Part shown: positions 18,443 through 26,459 of the stretch, one piece after another
Layout of the letters: each line of letters starts with the position of its first letter
Position numbering within the stretch: position 1 is the first letter of the stretch
Assembly: GCF_030151085.1 (NCBI RefSeq)
Contig: NZ_JASLER010000060.1
Coordinates: forward strand, 48,895 to 112,894
Origin: Bacteroides sp.
Lineage (GTDB): Bacteria; Bacteroidota; Bacteroidia; Bacteroidales; Bacteroidaceae
DNA: 64,000 nucleotides
Reading direction: 5' to 3'
Position numbers and translations under genes: made by a program
Notes under the pieces: model-generated
Told to the model about the DNA's origin: nothing
Database searches by the model: none
Seen by the model: only the letters and a program-made list of their open reading frames with translations

Positions 18443-21208
18443 CTATCCTTTTCGCTTTAAGAAATCAGTGGGGCTTTCACCAAATTGCTCTTTATAACAT
18501 TTCGTAAAATACGAAGGAGATGAGAAACCTACTTCGTATGCAATCTCCGATACCGTCATTTCAGAAGAGGCTAACAATGAGGCCGCTTTCTTTAATCTGA
18601 TCTGACGTAATAACTCATTAGGAGAATAATTAGTGAGTGATTTCAACTTACGGTACAACTGTACGCGACTCATTCCCATGTCACGCCCTAAGTCCTCTAC
18701 ATTCAAGTCCGGTTCCTTCATTTTATCCTCGATAAGCGCTTTGAAGCGAGATACAAAGTCTTTATCAAGATCGCTGACAGACTCTTTCTCTATCGTTTGA
18801 TTATCGCCTAAGAACTGCTTCAACTGCCGACGATTGGTAATAAGGTTACGAATACGGGATAACAGTAATTGCGAATTGAAAGGCTTGGATATATAAGAAT
18901 CTGCCCCACCATCATATCCCAAGATACGTTGTTCATCCAAAGAACAGGCAGTAAGCAGAATAACCGGAATATGGCAAGTCTGTAACTCACTCTTCAAACG
19001 GCGGCAACATTCCACGCCATCCATACCGGGCATCATCACATCGGAGATAATGATATCAGGTACATATTTCATGGCAAGACGGATTCCGACAGCACCATCA
19101 GCAGCATCCAATACACGGAATTCTTTAGAAAGCAATGATTTCACATATGTACGGATATCAGCATTATCATCAATAATAAGTACAATCGGGCAATCAGCTT
19201 CTACCGCTTCTTCCCCTACCAGTATTTCCGTATCTACCAAAATAGACGAGACTTCTTTTTCTTCGGCAGGTAATGTTACGATTGTAGGATGGTATTGTGC
19301 AACATCTTGTTTGGGGAAAGTTACCATAAAAGTAGTCCCTTTCTCATTACTATGGGCAGCGATATTGCCACCATGCATCTCGACAAAAGCACGCACCAAT
19401 GCCAAACCGATACCTGTACCAGCCTGATGACCGTCTACCTGATAGAAACGTTCGAATATGGCTTCCACATCGGTCGATGAAATATAACTGCCTGAATTAA
19501 AGATAGACAAACGATAGTTTTGTTCTTCCGCTTCCAAGCGTATATTTATCTTTCCATTCTCCGGTGTATATTTTACGGCATTGGAGAAGAGGTTGAAATA
19601 AATACGTTCCATTTTCTCCGCATCCGCCATCATCCGGTAGTCGGCATCGCCTGTTTCAAAGTTAAATGATATATGCTTCTTCAAAAGAGCCATACGGAAA
19701 GAGTCATTCCAACCTTGGAAACTATTCAATAGATCGAAAGGCTCCAAATGTAATTCCATACGCCCGTTTTCTACTTTACGGAAATCAAGAATCTGATTGA
19801 CCAGGCGCAAAAGGATATATACATTCTTTTTCATCAGTTCCAATAACTGACGGGGTTGCTCATTAATTGTCTTATCGGAAAGAAGTTGTTCGATAGGATC
19901 GGCAATCAAAGTCAGCGGAGTACGGAAATCATGGGAAATATTGGTAAAGAATACGAGTTTGGCATGCGTTGCCGCTTCCAGTTCATGAGAAAGTTGTTGC
20001 AACTGTTCTTTCTGCTCTTCCAATAGTTCCGTTTGTTCTATCAACTGCGTCTTCTGCTCTTCCAGTTTCTTTTTCTGCAAAGATAACTCACGGTTCAAAC
20101 GGCTCTTGGCTCGCAAAGAAAGATACACTGCTACCAACAAGCCAACCACCAACAAGAGAGCAACCAAACTGACCAAGAGCATACCTTGCTGGGTAGCATA
20201 ACGTGTCAAGGTTTGATTGATCTTACCGTTCAGCATTTCAATCTTTCCATCAAGAGTACTGATATGACCGGTCTGCATCTTCATGATAAGTGCATTATCA
20301 CGGTCCACGACTGAAGTATTGAGAAGGGTTTCGCGAGGAAAATCACGTTTATTCAGTATATCCATGGCAATCTGCATGACACGGTCGCCACCGGTAGGAT
20401 AAATAAAAGTCGCATCCAGTTCACCGGCAAGTACTTGCTCCACTCCGTAACCTTCACCCGGGAGGGCATCAATACCCACAAAGCGAATATCCTTTTCACG
20501 ATGCTGACGAACAGCTGCCGAATAAGCTCCGGCAGCCATACGGTCGTTTTGAGCATAGACCACATCTATCTGCGGATAAAGATTTAATAAATTGTTCATC
20601 TTTTCTTCCGCACGAACGCGAAGCCAAGCACCATCTTCTGTATCCAATAAGCGAATATCAGGATAGCCTGATATAGCCTTCATAAATCCCTGATGACGGT
20701 CAATGGCAGGAGTTGAGCCGACTAAGCCTGATATTTCGACGATGGTTCCCTTACCGTGCAACGTATTGGCAATGTAGTTTCCTACAGCTACTCCTATTTC
20801 ATAATTATCGGCACCGACATAAGCCGTATATTTATCCGAGAGGATTTTCCGATCTACTACAATCACAGGAATACCCTGATTATACGCCTCTTCTACTACC
20901 GGAGTAATCGGTGCTGCTTCATTGGGAGCCACAATCAATAAATCGACTCCTTTATTTATGAAGTAGCGGATGTCTTCCGCCTGACGGGCATTATCATCGC
21001 CGGCAGTACGTATATCAACTTCCACATCATCATAGAAATTAGCTTCACGCAGTATCTCACTATTCATCTGATGACGCCATTCGTCTTCACTGCACTGAGA
21101 AACTCCAATACGGAAATGGGGCTCATGATGGGAACAAGAAAGAAGAATTCCCCATAGCACAATCAGAAAGGATAGCATACCAAAGTAGTGTACAAGTAGT
21201 TTTTTCAT
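18443..21208 (-). CDS. hybrid two-component system regulator with periplasmic sugar-binding sensor (BT1754-like)
   Basis: The 921-aa one-protein signalling system has these parts in order: signal/TM, a periplasmic-binding-protein-like sensor of the LacI/ribose-binding type (about 30-300), a transmembrane helix (about 337-358), a coiled coil (about 365-410), HisKA with NISHDFRTPL (His about 426), HATPase (NAVKYTPENGK, GTGIGLALV), a receiver domain (Asp near 722 in ISDVMMPGMDG) and a C-terminal AraC HTH. Most HTCSs use a beta-propeller sensor. The binding-protein type is that of BT1754, known to bind fructose and switch on the fructan PUL. I infer it controls the PUL at 24.2-38.5 kb. It lies 3 kb from that locus on the same strand. 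Confidence 0.93.
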   Translation of the reverse strand: MKKLLVHYFGMLSFLIVLWGILLSCSHHEPHFRIGVSQCSEDEWRHQMNSEILREANFYDDVEVDIRTAGDDNARQAEDIRYFINKGVDLLIVAPNEAAPITPVVEEAYNQGIPVIVVDRKILSDKYTAYVGADNYEIGVAVGNYIANTLHGKGTIVEISGLVGSTPAIDRHQGFMKAISGYPDIRLLDTEDGAWLRVRAEEKMNNLLNLYPQIDVVYAQNDRMAAGAYSAAVRQHREKDIRFVGIDALPGEGYGVEQVLAGELDATFIYPTGGDRVMQIAMDILNKRDFPRETLLNTSVVDRDNALIMKMQTGHISTLDGKIEMLNGKINQTLTRYATQQGMLLVSLVALLLVVGLLVAVYLSLRAKSRLNRELSLQKKKLEEQKTQLIEQTELLEEQKEQLQQLSHELEAATHAKLVFFTNISHDFRTPLTLIADPIEQLLSDKTINEQPRQLLELMKKNVYILLRLVNQILDFRKVENGRMELHLEPFDLLNSFQGWNDSFRMALLKKHISFNFETGDADYRMMADAEKMERIYFNLFSNAVKYTPENGKINIRLEAEEQNYRLSIFNSGSYISSTDVEAIFERFYQVDGHQAGTGIGLALVRAFVEMHGGNIAAHSNEKGTTFMVTFPKQDVAQYHPTIVTLPAEEKEVSSILVDTEILVGEEAVEADCPIVLIIDDNADIRTYVKSLLSKEFRVLDAADGAVGIRLAMKYVPDIIISDVMMPGMDGVECCRRLKSELQTCHIPVILLTACSLDEQRILGYDGGADSYISKPFNSQLLLSRIRNLITNRRQLKQFLGDNQTIEKESVSDLDKDFVSRFKALIEDKMKEPDLNVEDLGRDMGMSRVQLYRKLKSLTNYSPNELLRQIRLKKAASLLASSEMTVSEIAYEVGFSSPSYFTKCYKEQFGESPTDFLKRKG

Positions 21209-21404
21209 GGTATATTACAAATTGAGTTACAAAAATAGTCTAATATTTGAATTAGAAGGATATATCGGCCTTTAATTCTAAGATAAGAAAGCGTAAATAA
21301 TTACCGTTCATACAATAACCCTATATCCGGTACTTTTTAGTACTTCGGGAAAAATAGCTAACTCAACATGTGATATCGCCATTTCCCGCTACATATAAGC
21401 ACCC

Positions 21405-21412
21405 TATCTTTG
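21405..21412 (+). promoter_or_regulatory. -7 box of the beta-lactamase-like gene
   Basis: TATCTTTG matches TAnnTTTG, 65 nt before the ATG at 21477, in the divergent gap with the HTCS gene. Confidence 0.5.
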
Positions 21413-21476
21413 CAACATCAAAAGAGATCAAACAAAACAAGAGTAATTACGTTGTGGAAAAATGAATAAAAACATT

Positions 21477-23090
21477 ATGAAGAAGAGTTTTTTAATCTTA
21501 GTAGTATTGCTGATTTCAGGAATGATGTCAGCGCAAAACGGAGGAAATGATATGAAGAAGTTTGAAAGCCAATTGCCCCAAGAAGGCAGAGGAAATGTGC
21601 GTGTGGCTTACCAAGGTAAAGCCATCGACCAAATGATTTATGAGTTTATGGAAGAACAAGGAATACCGGGCATGACACTCGCCATCGTGCAGGCTCCCTA
21701 TATTCCGCGCATTGTGGGTTATGGAGTTACCGACATTGAAAAAGGAAACCTTGCCGCAGCCAAAACACTTTGGCCTATCGGCCCCATCTCCCAAGGGTTC
21801 ACTGCCGTTGCCATCATGCAACTTTATGAAAAAGGTAAACTGGATTTAAACGATCCTATCGGTAAATATCTGAAAGAGATTCCGGAACCCTGGAAATCTA
21901 TCAGTATTCTGCAATTGATGCAGCATAGTTCGGGCATTGCGGACTATCGGGAACAGAAAGCATTCGATGTATCCGCCAATTACCAACCCGAGCAGTTAGT
22001 ACAAATGGTAGCCACACTGCCTCTCGCATTCGATGCCGGCACTGACGTGAAACAGAGTGCAACCAACTTCTTACTATTGACCTCCATCATTGAAAAAGTA
22101 GCTAAGATGCCTTATCACGACTTCGTGAAAAAGCACCAAATAGACTATCTGGGACTGAAACAGACTTATTTCGGCGAAGATATTCCTAATGTGAAACAAG
22201 AAGATGTAACCACTACCGCCAATGTACACCAAACTTTCAAGAAAGATAAAGACTACATCAACCCTTCTGAAACAACAACCGGATATGTAGAAAAAGAAGG
22301 AAAACTGGTAGTTGCCCCTACAATCAGCCCGACCAGCCTGAAAGGTTTCGCAGACATTTGGGCCTCAGCCGAAAATGTAAGTCATTGGGACATAGGACTA
22401 GCAGGTAGTGTATTGATTGAGAAACCTGAAAACCGGGATATCATATACAAGCCTACCAAACTAGCAAATGGCAAGACCGTTCCGGCAATGGCAGGATGGC
22501 AATTCTACAATCATAAAGGCTTAATGGACATCAAAGGCAACGTCTCCGGTCATTCAGCATTCTTAAGCCGCTTTACCGATGCTTCCGAACTGGTATGCGT
22601 TACTCTACTCGCCAATAAAGAAGGAGTCGACCTCACCAATTTAGGACGTAAAATAGCCGCAGCTTTTGATAGTAGCAAAATGGGCACAGGCGCTAACGAC
22701 GACTTGCTCTATACTTACGAAAGCCTATTCAGCGTAGACGAAACCATGTCCAAAATAGAAAAGGTTCTCAAAACTATGGGGATACCTGTATTCGCAAAGT
22801 TCGACCACGGTAAGAATGCCGAAGAAGTAGGTTTGAAGCTACGTCCCAATCAAGTAATAGTTTTCGGTTCTCCCAAAGTAGGTACAGCCTTGATGCAAGA
22901 GAACCCAAGCATTTCCATCGAATTACCCCTGAAAATTTCAGTATGGGAAGATAAGAACGGCAGTGTATGGGCCTCCTTCCCACAAATGAATCTGATGGCT
23001 GCCGAATATGACATGGAAAGCAATCCGGTAATTGGCAAGATGCAGGAACTTTTGGAGAAGATCGTTATAAAAGCTGCCAGTCAGTATTAA
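21477..23090 (+). CDS. beta-lactamase/serine-hydrolase-like protein lacking catalytic residues
   Basis: The exported protein of 537 aa (542 if ATG 21462 is used) has a signal peptide ending MMSA-QNGG and the class C beta-lactamase / penicillin-binding fold (QGIPGMTLAIVQ, LDLNDPIGKYLKEIPEP, ILQLMQHSSGI). A C-terminal extension of about 130 residues follows. The SxxK motif, normally GSxSK, reads GPISQ: Pro108 and Gln111 (numbering from 21462) replace the nucleophile Ser and the Lys. The Tyr of YxN is also replaced (QSATNF). It is probably a pseudoenzyme or ligand-binding protein. It sits between the HTCS and the PUL but on the opposite strand, so a link to fructan use is only positional. Confidence 0.85.
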   Translation: MKKSFLILVVLLISGMMSAQNGGNDMKKFESQLPQEGRGNVRVAYQGKAIDQMIYEFMEEQGIPGMTLAIVQAPYIPRIVGYGVTDIEKGNLAAAKTLWPIGPISQGFTAVAIMQLYEKGKLDLNDPIGKYLKEIPEPWKSISILQLMQHSSGIADYREQKAFDVSANYQPEQLVQMVATLPLAFDAGTDVKQSATNFLLLTSIIEKVAKMPYHDFVKKHQIDYLGLKQTYFGEDIPNVKQEDVTTTANVHQTFKKDKDYINPSETTTGYVEKEGKLVVAPTISPTSLKGFADIWASAENVSHWDIGLAGSVLIEKPENRDIIYKPTKLANGKTVPAMAGWQFYNHKGLMDIKGNVSGHSAFLSRFTDASELVCVTLLANKEGVDLTNLGRKIAAAFDSSKMGTGANDDLLYTYESLFSVDETMSKIEKVLKTMGIPVFAKFDHGKNAEEVGLKLRPNQVIVFGSPKVGTALMQENPSISIELPLKISVWEDKNGSVWASFPQMNLMAAEYDMESNPVIGKMQELLEKIVIKAASQY

Positions 23091-23123
23091 AAAAGAATCA
23101 TTCAATTCTCGTTAACCAGTGAT

Positions 23124-23168
23124 AATTCCCTTTTTCTGACCGTATCAACGGGAAAGAAAAAGGGAATT
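23124..23168 (+). terminator. terminator after the beta-lactamase-like gene
   Basis: AATTCCCTTTTTCT (23124-23137) pairs with AGAAAAAGGGAATT (23155-23168). Confidence 0.8.
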
Positions 23169-23278
23169 CTATTATTAAACCAATGAAAACTCTATCTTTA
23201 TGCCCCCAGATATAAAAATTACATAGATTATGAAAATATTTTCTGCAATTCTCTTGACTCGTACCTTAGGGCAGCATT

Positions 23279-23286
23279 TATCTTTG
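23279..23286 (+). promoter_or_regulatory. -7 box of the merR-like gene
   Basis: TATCTTTG with a TTG at 23254-23256 (22-nt gap, slightly long) upstream. The gene starts about 30-40 nt downstream. A long spacer would fit the promoter-twisting mode of MerR proteins, but this is speculative. Confidence 0.45.
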
Positions 23287-23324
23287 CAACATAAACCATT
23301 GCGCAAAAGTTTATGAAAAGTAAA

Positions 23325-24140
23325 ATGAAGTTTAAAATCGGAGAATTTTCCAAGCTCTGCCAAGTGACGGTGAAGACGCTCAGGCACTATGAAGAAAGAG
23401 GATTACTACAACCTTTCGAAGTAGATGAATGGACTGGATACCGTTATTACGACATCAGCCAGTTGAGACTGATGAACAAGATTGCTTATCTCAAGCAACT
23501 GGGATTCAGCCTTGATGAGATTGCCGAACTATTTGAGGCAGGCAAAGAATATCCGGATGCCGAGACCATAAAGAAGAAAGCCGACATCTGCCAAATCGAG
23601 ATTAAGCGATTGACGAAACGGCAATCGGAACTTGTCCGACTTGGAAACATGCTCCAACAACCAGAAAACAAAATGGAAAAAGTATTTGAGAAGTCATTAC
23701 CCAGCAGAGTATTTGCCACACACCGGCGTACAATTGATTCGTATCAGGAATTATTTAACTTATGTCCTAACATCATCGGACCTGAGATGCATCGTTTGGG
23801 ATGCCAATGTCCCGAACCACAATACTGCTTCACAGTAGAGTACAACGATGAATATGGTGTAGACATAGATATAGAATTTTTTGAAGCTGTAGCCGAGAAA
23901 GGTACAGACTCCGAACTCATTAAATTCAAGGTACTTCCCGAAGTACCCCGTGCACTCTGCATTAACCATTACGGTCCATACGAGAATATGCCTCACACGT
24001 TTGCCGAACTGTATACCTATGCCGAAGCAAATGGTTACGAAGCGAGCGAACGTCCCCGCTTCTGTCAGATAGACGGTATCTGGAACAAAGAATCGGAAGA
24101 GGAGTGGTTAACAGAAATACAACTTCCCGTGAAGGGATAG
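23325..24140 (+). CDS. MerR-family regulator with GyrI-like ligand-binding domain
   Basis: About 271 aa. The N-terminus is a MerR winged helix: KIGEFSKLCQVTVKTLRHYEERGLL, then WTGYRYYDISQL. A coiled dimerisation helix is near 75-115. A GyrI-like/AraC-effector-binding domain (about 120-270) ends in a typical WNKESEEEWLTEIQLPV. This architecture matches BmrR/BltR-like activators that sense small hydrophobic ligands. ATG 23325 (MKFKIGEF) is closest to the family start; 23313 adds four residues. No target gene is adjacent in the same direction, and the convergent neighbour is the fructokinase. Confidence 0.9.
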   Translation: MKFKIGEFSKLCQVTVKTLRHYEERGLLQPFEVDEWTGYRYYDISQLRLMNKIAYLKQLGFSLDEIAELFEAGKEYPDAETIKKKADICQIEIKRLTKRQSELVRLGNMLQQPENKMEKVFEKSLPSRVFATHRRTIDSYQELFNLCPNIIGPEMHRLGCQCPEPQYCFTVEYNDEYGVDIDIEFFEAVAEKGTDSELIKFKVLPEVPRALCINHYGPYENMPHTFAELYTYAEANGYEASERPRFCQIDGIWNKESEEEWLTEIQLPVKG

Positions 24141-24151
24141 TCCTAAAAAGC

Positions 24152-24184
24152 CTCATCCGATAAATGACGAATTTATCGGATGAG
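24152..24184. terminator. bidirectional terminator at the end of the PUL
   Basis: CTCATCCGATAAAT (24152-24165) pairs perfectly with ATTTATCGGATGAG (24171-24184), 5-nt loop. It ends both the merR-like gene and the fructokinase operon. Confidence 0.88.
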
Positions 24185-24191
24185 CTTATTT

Positions 24192-25079
24192 TTATTTCAA
24201 CTTGTTTTTCAACACTTCCGGCAATTCCGGCATTGCACCACTCTGTGTGCAGACGTAGGCAGATACTTCTACTGCCAGTTTGTGTGCTTCAGGCACAGGT
24301 TTTCCACTCAATATGGCAGAAGTAAAAGCTGCTGTGAACGAATCACCCGCCCCTACCGTATCGGCTACCGGAACTCTTGGAGTCTCCTGAAAAGATACCA
24401 CTCCCGGAGTAAATACATAACTTCCGTTTGTGCCGCAAGTCAGGATAAGCATCTTCAAATTGTATTTGGCAAGCAGTATCCAGCATTTGTCTTGAAGATC
24501 GATGCCCGGATAGCCGAAGATACGGCTGATGGTCACCAACTCTTCATCATTTATCTTAAGGACATTGCAGCGGCGCATGGATTCGCAAAGTATCTCTTTA
24601 GTATAAAATCCTTGGCGAAGATTAATATCGAATATCTTTATTTGCCCCTCAACATCGGGCATGGTATCGAGAAAACGATTGATAGTGTTGCGACTCACCT
24701 CATTGCGCTGCGCCAAAGAACCAAAGCAAACAGCACGGGTATTCAATGCCAGGCGTTTCAGTTCGTCGGTATAAGGAATATTATCCCATGCAACACCTTC
24801 TTTTATTTCATAGCAGGGCACACCAACCGCATCGAGAGTAACCTGCACGGTTCCGGTAGGATAAGGTACACGTTCTATTTGGGTACGCAAACCTTTTTGT
24901 CCGAATACCTTCAAAATTTCGTCTCCGTCGGCATCATTACCTACTGCACTGACCACGCGGCTATCAAAACCAAACTGTGATACATGATAAGCAAAGTTTG
25001 CCGGAGCACCACCTATTTTTTTCCCTTCGGGCAGCACATCCCAAAGTGCCTCACCCATTCCTACAACAATATTATTCAT
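24192..25079 (-). CDS. fructokinase (PfkB family)
   Basis: The 295-aa ribokinase/PfkB-family sugar kinase has GEALWDVLPEGKKIGGAPANFAYH at the N-terminus (substrate-binding GG), the bifunctional loop KGLRTQ, and the signature-2 motif DTVGAGDSFTAAF with the catalytic Asp (about 252). It phosphorylates fructose, the end product of this PUL, feeding glycolysis. It corresponds to BT1757 in the B. thetaiotaomicron fructan locus. It is cytoplasmic and the last gene of the GH32-MFS-kinase operon, with 201 nt and a repeat array separating it from the permease. Confidence 0.92.
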   Translation of the reverse strand: MNNIVVGMGEALWDVLPEGKKIGGAPANFAYHVSQFGFDSRVVSAVGNDADGDEILKVFGQKGLRTQIERVPYPTGTVQVTLDAVGVPCYEIKEGVAWDNIPYTDELKRLALNTRAVCFGSLAQRNEVSRNTINRFLDTMPDVEGQIKIFDINLRQGFYTKEILCESMRRCNVLKINDEELVTISRIFGYPGIDLQDKCWILLAKYNLKMLILTCGTNGSYVFTPGVVSFQETPRVPVADTVGAGDSFTAAFTSAILSGKPVPEAHKLAVEVSAYVCTQSGAMPELPEVLKNKLK

Positions 25080-25134
25080 GGTAATTATAATTTAATAAAT
25101 TCATTCATTTCACGTCTCTCCTTGATGGTGATAG

Positions 25135-25222
25135 CCTCTGTCGTTATGTGAGGCACCCTCTGTCGTTATGTGAGATAGCCTCAGTCGTTATGTGAGGTTG
25201 CCTCTGTCGTTATGTGAGGCTA
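25135..25222. repeat. mini-palindrome array A2 (22-nt period, 4 units) inside the PUL operon
   Basis: Four units start at 25135, 25157, 25179 and 25201, exactly 22 nt apart. The core CCTCTGTCGTTATGTGAGG is nearly invariant (arms CCTC/GAGG; CCTCA/TGAGG in unit 3), and the 3-nt spacers all differ. The array lies in the transcribed gap between the permease and the fructokinase genes, so it would be part of the mRNA. Confidence 0.92.
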
Positions 25223-25280
25223 CCCCATCCAGAGAGTACTGTGAAGCCGCTTTTTACTTGATTTTTCATAAACAATGACA

Positions 25281-26447
25281 TCAGCGCTTCATTTTTATCA
25301 TATAGAAAAATAAGTACAATACGCCGACCGTCATCACAGCTACAGCCCCGCTTTGCCCCATGGCGTCACTAGCCAGTCCCATAGCAATAGGGAAGACCGT
25401 ACCACCGAAAAGCCCCATTATCATCAGACCGGAAACTTCATTCTTCTTCTGCGGCATCGTCAGCAATGCCTGCGAGAAGATAACAGGGAAGATATTAGAA
25501 TTACCAAAACCAATCAGGGCAATGCAAACATAAATCATCGTCTTATCCTGAAAGAAGAATAGTCCTGCCATTGCTGCCAACATACATAACACGCTGATAC
25601 CTAAGAAGGTTCGTGAAGCAATCTTTTGGAGAATAAACGAACCGAGCAAACAACCCGCCGTACGAAAGATAAAATAAAGGCTGGTAGCAAAAGCCGCATC
25701 ATCCAGCGTCATGCCCAAACGTTCCATTAATATCTTCGGGGCTGTAGTATTAGTACCCACGTCAATGCCCACATGACACATAATTCCGATAAAAGAAAGC
25801 AGGATGAACGGCTTACCCAAAAGTGCAAGGCATTGGGTAAAGGTAGACGGTTTGCCTTCTTCCTTCTCTTCGCTGATCGAAGTAGCGTTAAGTAGTAGAA
25901 TAGCAACCACAGAGATCACCATATAAATAGGGAATAGTACCCGCCAACCCATGTCGAACGAAGGGATGACTTGCGTAGCACCCCACATGGCAATGTATGG
26001 AGCCAGAAAAGAAGCAATAGCCTTTACAAACTGTCCGAAGGTGAGGCTACTTGCCAGCTTCTCGCCACTTACGATATTAGAAAGTAATGGATTCAACGAT
26101 GTTTGCATCAAAGCATTACCGATTCCCAATAAGGAAAAAGAGAGCAACATCAATGTATAGCTGTCGCCAAATATAGGCAGTAGTAAAGAAGCAAAGGTCA
26201 CTATCAGACTGAGAAGTACTGTTTTCTTCCTTCCGATACGATTCATCAACATGCCGGTGGGCACAGAGAAGATAAGAAACCAAAAGAAAACGAGCGAAGG
26301 GAAGATATTTGCCTGGGCATCTGATAAGCCAAGGTCTGCCTTCACATAGTTGGATGCAATGCCCACAAGGTCAACAAAACCCATGGCAAAAAAGCAAAGC
26401 ATCACAGGTATGAGCTTCATCAATGAGGCGTTTTTAGTATTTTCCAT
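25281..26447 (-). CDS. MFS sugar permease (FucP/GluP-like, fructose importer)
   Basis: The 388-aa, twelve-helix transporter belongs to the fucose/glucose-galactose H+ symporter group. Motifs seen: FFAMGFVDLVGIASNYVKADLGL in helix 1, MNRIGRKKTVL in loop 2-3 and GIDVGTNTTAPKILMERLG in the central region. It is expected to move free fructose across the inner membrane, like BT1758. It starts 12 nt after the GH32 stop, so it is co-transcribed with it. Confidence 0.9.
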   Translation of the reverse strand: MENTKNASLMKLIPVMLCFFAMGFVDLVGIASNYVKADLGLSDAQANIFPSLVFFWFLIFSVPTGMLMNRIGRKKTVLLSLIVTFASLLLPIFGDSYTLMLLSFSLLGIGNALMQTSLNPLLSNIVSGEKLASSLTFGQFVKAIASFLAPYIAMWGATQVIPSFDMGWRVLFPIYMVISVVAILLLNATSISEEKEEGKPSTFTQCLALLGKPFILLSFIGIMCHVGIDVGTNTTAPKILMERLGMTLDDAAFATSLYFIFRTAGCLLGSFILQKIASRTFLGISVLCMLAAMAGLFFFQDKTMIYVCIALIGFGNSNIFPVIFSQALLTMPQKKNEVSGLMIMGLFGGTVFPIAMGLASDAMGQSGAVAVMTVGVLYLFFYMIKMKR

Positions 26448-26459
26448 AATGTTGGATTT

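Noticed and set aside
24180..24980. 266-codon plus-strand frame
   Set aside because: It is antisense to the fructokinase gene, which has clear PfkB motifs. The composition is that of a shadow frame.
25135..25222. CRISPR-like array (also considered for A3, A4 and A5)
   Set aside because: Spacers are only 3-5 nt, the repeat is 17-19 nt and no cas gene is in the window. The geometry does not fit CRISPR.
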